Shown here piece by piece: positions 5,873 through 7,103 of a DNA stretch of 7,103 bases. The stretch is from the NCBI GenBank assembly GCA_026706225.1, contig JAPOZE010000484.1, positions 1 to 7,103 of the forward strand. Reading direction: 5' to 3'. The notes under the pieces were generated by a model. The model was not told the DNA's origin. It was given only the letters and a program-made list of their open reading frames with translations, and did not search any database. The position numbers and the translations under genes are program-made. This DNA comes from Acidobacteriota bacterium. Lineage in GTDB: Bacteria > Acidobacteriota > Terriglobia > Versatilivoradales > Versatilivoraceae. Each line of letters opens with the position of its first letter. Within the stretch, counting starts at the first letter, position 1.

Positions 5873-6904
5873 ATGATGATAGCCTGCAATCGAAACTGCG
5901 CAGTGGCTTTGACGGCGCTATGGCTGATGGGAGCAGGCTGCAGCTCGGGACCCCAGGTGAGTTCCGACACCGCGGCCATCGTCAATGAAGCCGAAATCAA
6001 GATCTCGGAGGTCGACAAGCGCTTCGACGCTCAACTCCGGCAGAGCCCCCGGGCGCCGTCTCCCGAGGAGGCTTCCACCTTCAAGCTCAACATCCTGAGC
6101 CAACTCATCAACGATGAGATCCTCATGCAGCGGGCCGCCGCCGACAATCTGACCGCCAGCGACGCCGAGGTCAGCACCCGGTTCACCGACTTCAAGAAGA
6201 ACTACACCGAGGAGAAGTTTCAGGAATTCCTCAAGGAGCAGGGGGTCACCGAGGAGGAGTTCAAGCAGACCCTGCGCAAGGGAGCCACCATCGAGAAGCT
6301 CTACAACAAGGAGATCACCTCCAAGATCTCGGTGACCGAAGCCGAGATCGAGCAGCACTTCGAAGAAAACAAGTCCAACTACAACCTGCCCAAGGGTTGG
6401 CGTCTGGCCCATATTCTGATTACGGACGCCAAGGAGTCCGGGATCAACAATTCCCGCGGGGACGACGCCACCTCACCCGCTGAGGCCCAAAAGAAGGCCC
6501 AGCTTCTGATGCGGCGGCTGCTGAACGGAGAGGATTTTGCCCGCCTGGCGGTGGAATACTCCGAAGACGCCGAGTCCGCCCCTCGGGGCGGAGACCTGGG
6601 ATTCGTCACCGAGGAGCAGATGGAGACCGTCAGACCCGAGCTCAAGAAAACGGTCCAGAACCTCCGGGTGGAGCAGGTCTTCCCCCGGCCCATCCGCATC
6701 GGTTATGGCTACCACCTGGTCAAGCTCCTGGCCAAGGAACGCGGCGGGCAGCACGAGCTGAGCGAACCGCAGGTCCAGGCGGATGTCCGCCAGACCATCT
6801 TCAACCGCAAGGAAACCCTGCTGAAGACAGCCTACTTGGAAGTCATCCGCAACGAAGCCCAAATCAGGAACGTGCTCGCCGAGAAGCTGCTGGACAGCCG
6901 GTAG
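5873..6904 (+). CDS. Parvulin-type peptidyl-prolyl cis-trans isomerase, probable lipoprotein (SurA/PrsA-like)
   Basis: A 343-residue exported folding factor. Residues 1-23 form a lipoprotein-type signal: basic start, hydrophobic core VALTALWLM, and Cys23 in GAGC as the likely lipidation site. The -3 residue is Gly rather than the usual Leu, so lipidation is less certain. Residues about 30-165 resemble the SurA-type N-terminal chaperone region, with alternating charged helices (IVNEAEIKISEVDKRF, LINDEIL). The parvulin (PpiC) domain runs about 176-287: AHILI (179-183), DFARLAVEYSEDAESA (221-236), GGDLGFV (239-245) and GYGYHLVKL (277-285). A short hydrophilic insert (about 187-203) follows the first strand. 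A charged helical tail follows the domain. ATG at 5873 is chosen; a second ATG follows at once at 5876, and no clear Shine-Dalgarno is seen. The frame stays open upstream to 5228, but that part is antisense to the GT9 gene. Likely role: folding of exported or outer-membrane proteins. Confidence 0.88.
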   Translation: MMIACNRNCAVALTALWLMGAGCSSGPQVSSDTAAIVNEAEIKISEVDKRFDAQLRQSPRAPSPEEASTFKLNILSQLINDEILMQRAAADNLTASDAEVSTRFTDFKKNYTEEKFQEFLKEQGVTEEEFKQTLRKGATIEKLYNKEITSKISVTEAEIEQHFEENKSNYNLPKGWRLAHILITDAKESGINNSRGDDATSPAEAQKKAQLLMRRLLNGEDFARLAVEYSEDAESAPRGGDLGFVTEEQMETVRPELKKTVQNLRVEQVFPRPIRIGYGYHLVKLLAKERGGQHELSEPQVQADVRQTIFNRKETLLKTAYLEVIRNEAQIRNVLAEKLLDSR

Positions 6905-6907
6905 TTC

Positions 6908-6932
6908 GGATGGCCGGGAGCCCTGCCCATCC
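6908..6932 (+). terminator. Terminator-like hairpin after the parvulin gene
   Basis: GGATGG at 6908-6913 pairs with CCATCC at 6927-6932. Inside, after one C-C mismatch, four more pairs (one G-T) close a three-base loop (AGC). It starts 3 bases after the TAG stop. No T run follows, so termination efficiency is uncertain. The rest of the gap to the tRNA (6933-7051) holds an eight-C run at 6952-6959, two TTTCCGG copies and the candidate -10 below, and no gene that I can support. Confidence 0.45.
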
Positions 6933-7032
6933 GCCGCAACTCCCCTTAGTTCCCCCCCCAATCAGAGCCGGTAAGATCCTGAAGGCCAAGCTCTTTCCGG
7001 ATATTTCCGGCGACCCGCCGAGCAATGCGGGC

Positions 7033-7038
7033 TAAAAT
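7033..7038 (+). promoter_or_regulatory. Candidate -10 element for the tRNA-Ser gene
   Basis: TAAAAT matches TATAAT at five of six positions and lies 13 bases before the first base of the mature tRNA, giving a very short leader. No convincing -35 hexamer is present at 16-18 bases upstream; the sequence there is GC-rich. Confidence 0.45.
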
Positions 7039-7051
7039 GGTGTGCGATCGC

Positions 7052-7103
7052 GGAGGCGTGGCAGAGTGGTCGATTGCGGCGGTCTTGAAAACCGTTGTAC
7101 CTT
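7052..7103 (+). tRNA. tRNA-Ser (anticodon UGA), 3' truncated by the window end
   Basis: The acceptor strand GGAGGCG is followed by T8 and the D-arm with AGTGGTCGA. The anticodon stem GCGGT pairs with ACCGT (closed by a G-T pair) around the seven-base loop CTTGAAA, placing anticodon TGA in the middle; it reads UCA and other UCN serine codons. The bases after the anticodon stem begin the long variable arm typical of serine tRNAs. The variable arm, T-arm and 3' acceptor strand lie beyond the window. Confidence 0.9.

Noticed and set aside
5918..6412. Leucine-rich minus-strand frame opposite the parvulin gene
   Set aside because: Its Leu/Gly/Val runs reflect the antisense of Glu/Lys/Gln-rich helices in the parvulin protein; no start signal or family motif is seen.

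Overview
This is a GC-rich bacterial window with strong G/C preference at third codon positions and mostly Shine-Dalgarno-led starts. It encodes a predicted outer-envelope lipoprotein chaperone and a heptosyltransferase-like GT9 enzyme, which suggests a Gram-negative-type (diderm) bacterium. The mix of protein families would fit Acidobacteriota or a similar GC-rich lineage, but no gene here fixes the taxonomy. I see no transposase, phage gene, integrase or CRISPR array.

Layout: positions 1-1868 hold a short plus-strand gene pair, the C-terminal part of a LarA-like (nickel-pincer isomerase/DUF2088-type) protein followed by a D-isomer-specific 2-hydroxyacid dehydrogenase. Positions 1869-2085 are non-coding and carry an imperfect direct repeat and a perfect 8-bp hairpin. 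A small plus-strand DoxX-family membrane protein follows (2086-2481). Its 3' end overlaps, tail to tail, a minus-strand operon that reads GT9 glycosyltransferase (TTG start), then DUF1537 four-carbon acid sugar kinase (GTG start), then a PdxA-family dehydrogenase. A divergent intergenic region (5729-5872) separates that operon from a plus-strand parvulin-type peptidyl-prolyl isomerase lipoprotein. The window ends with a terminator-like hairpin and the 5' part of tRNA-Ser(UGA).

How the genes may work together: a DUF1537 kinase next to a PdxA-family dehydrogenase is the known arrangement for catabolism of four-carbon acid sugars such as threonate and erythronate (phosphorylation at O4, then oxidation and decarboxylation to dihydroxyacetone phosphate). 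The LarA-like protein and the 2-hydroxyacid dehydrogenase also belong to families that act at C2 of 2-hydroxyacids. An acid-sugar locus split over two converging transcription units is therefore a reasonable hypothesis. A competing reading is that the PdxA protein is the vitamin B6 enzyme, since pdxA and surA are operon partners in E. coli and a parvulin gene lies nearby here. The GT9 gene at the head of the operon fits neither reading and is the odd member. No clearly undescribed system is evident. The most checkable oddities are the pdxA/doxX 3' overlap with its extra PdxA tail, the repeat block before doxX, and the make-up of the GT9-kinase-pdxA operon.
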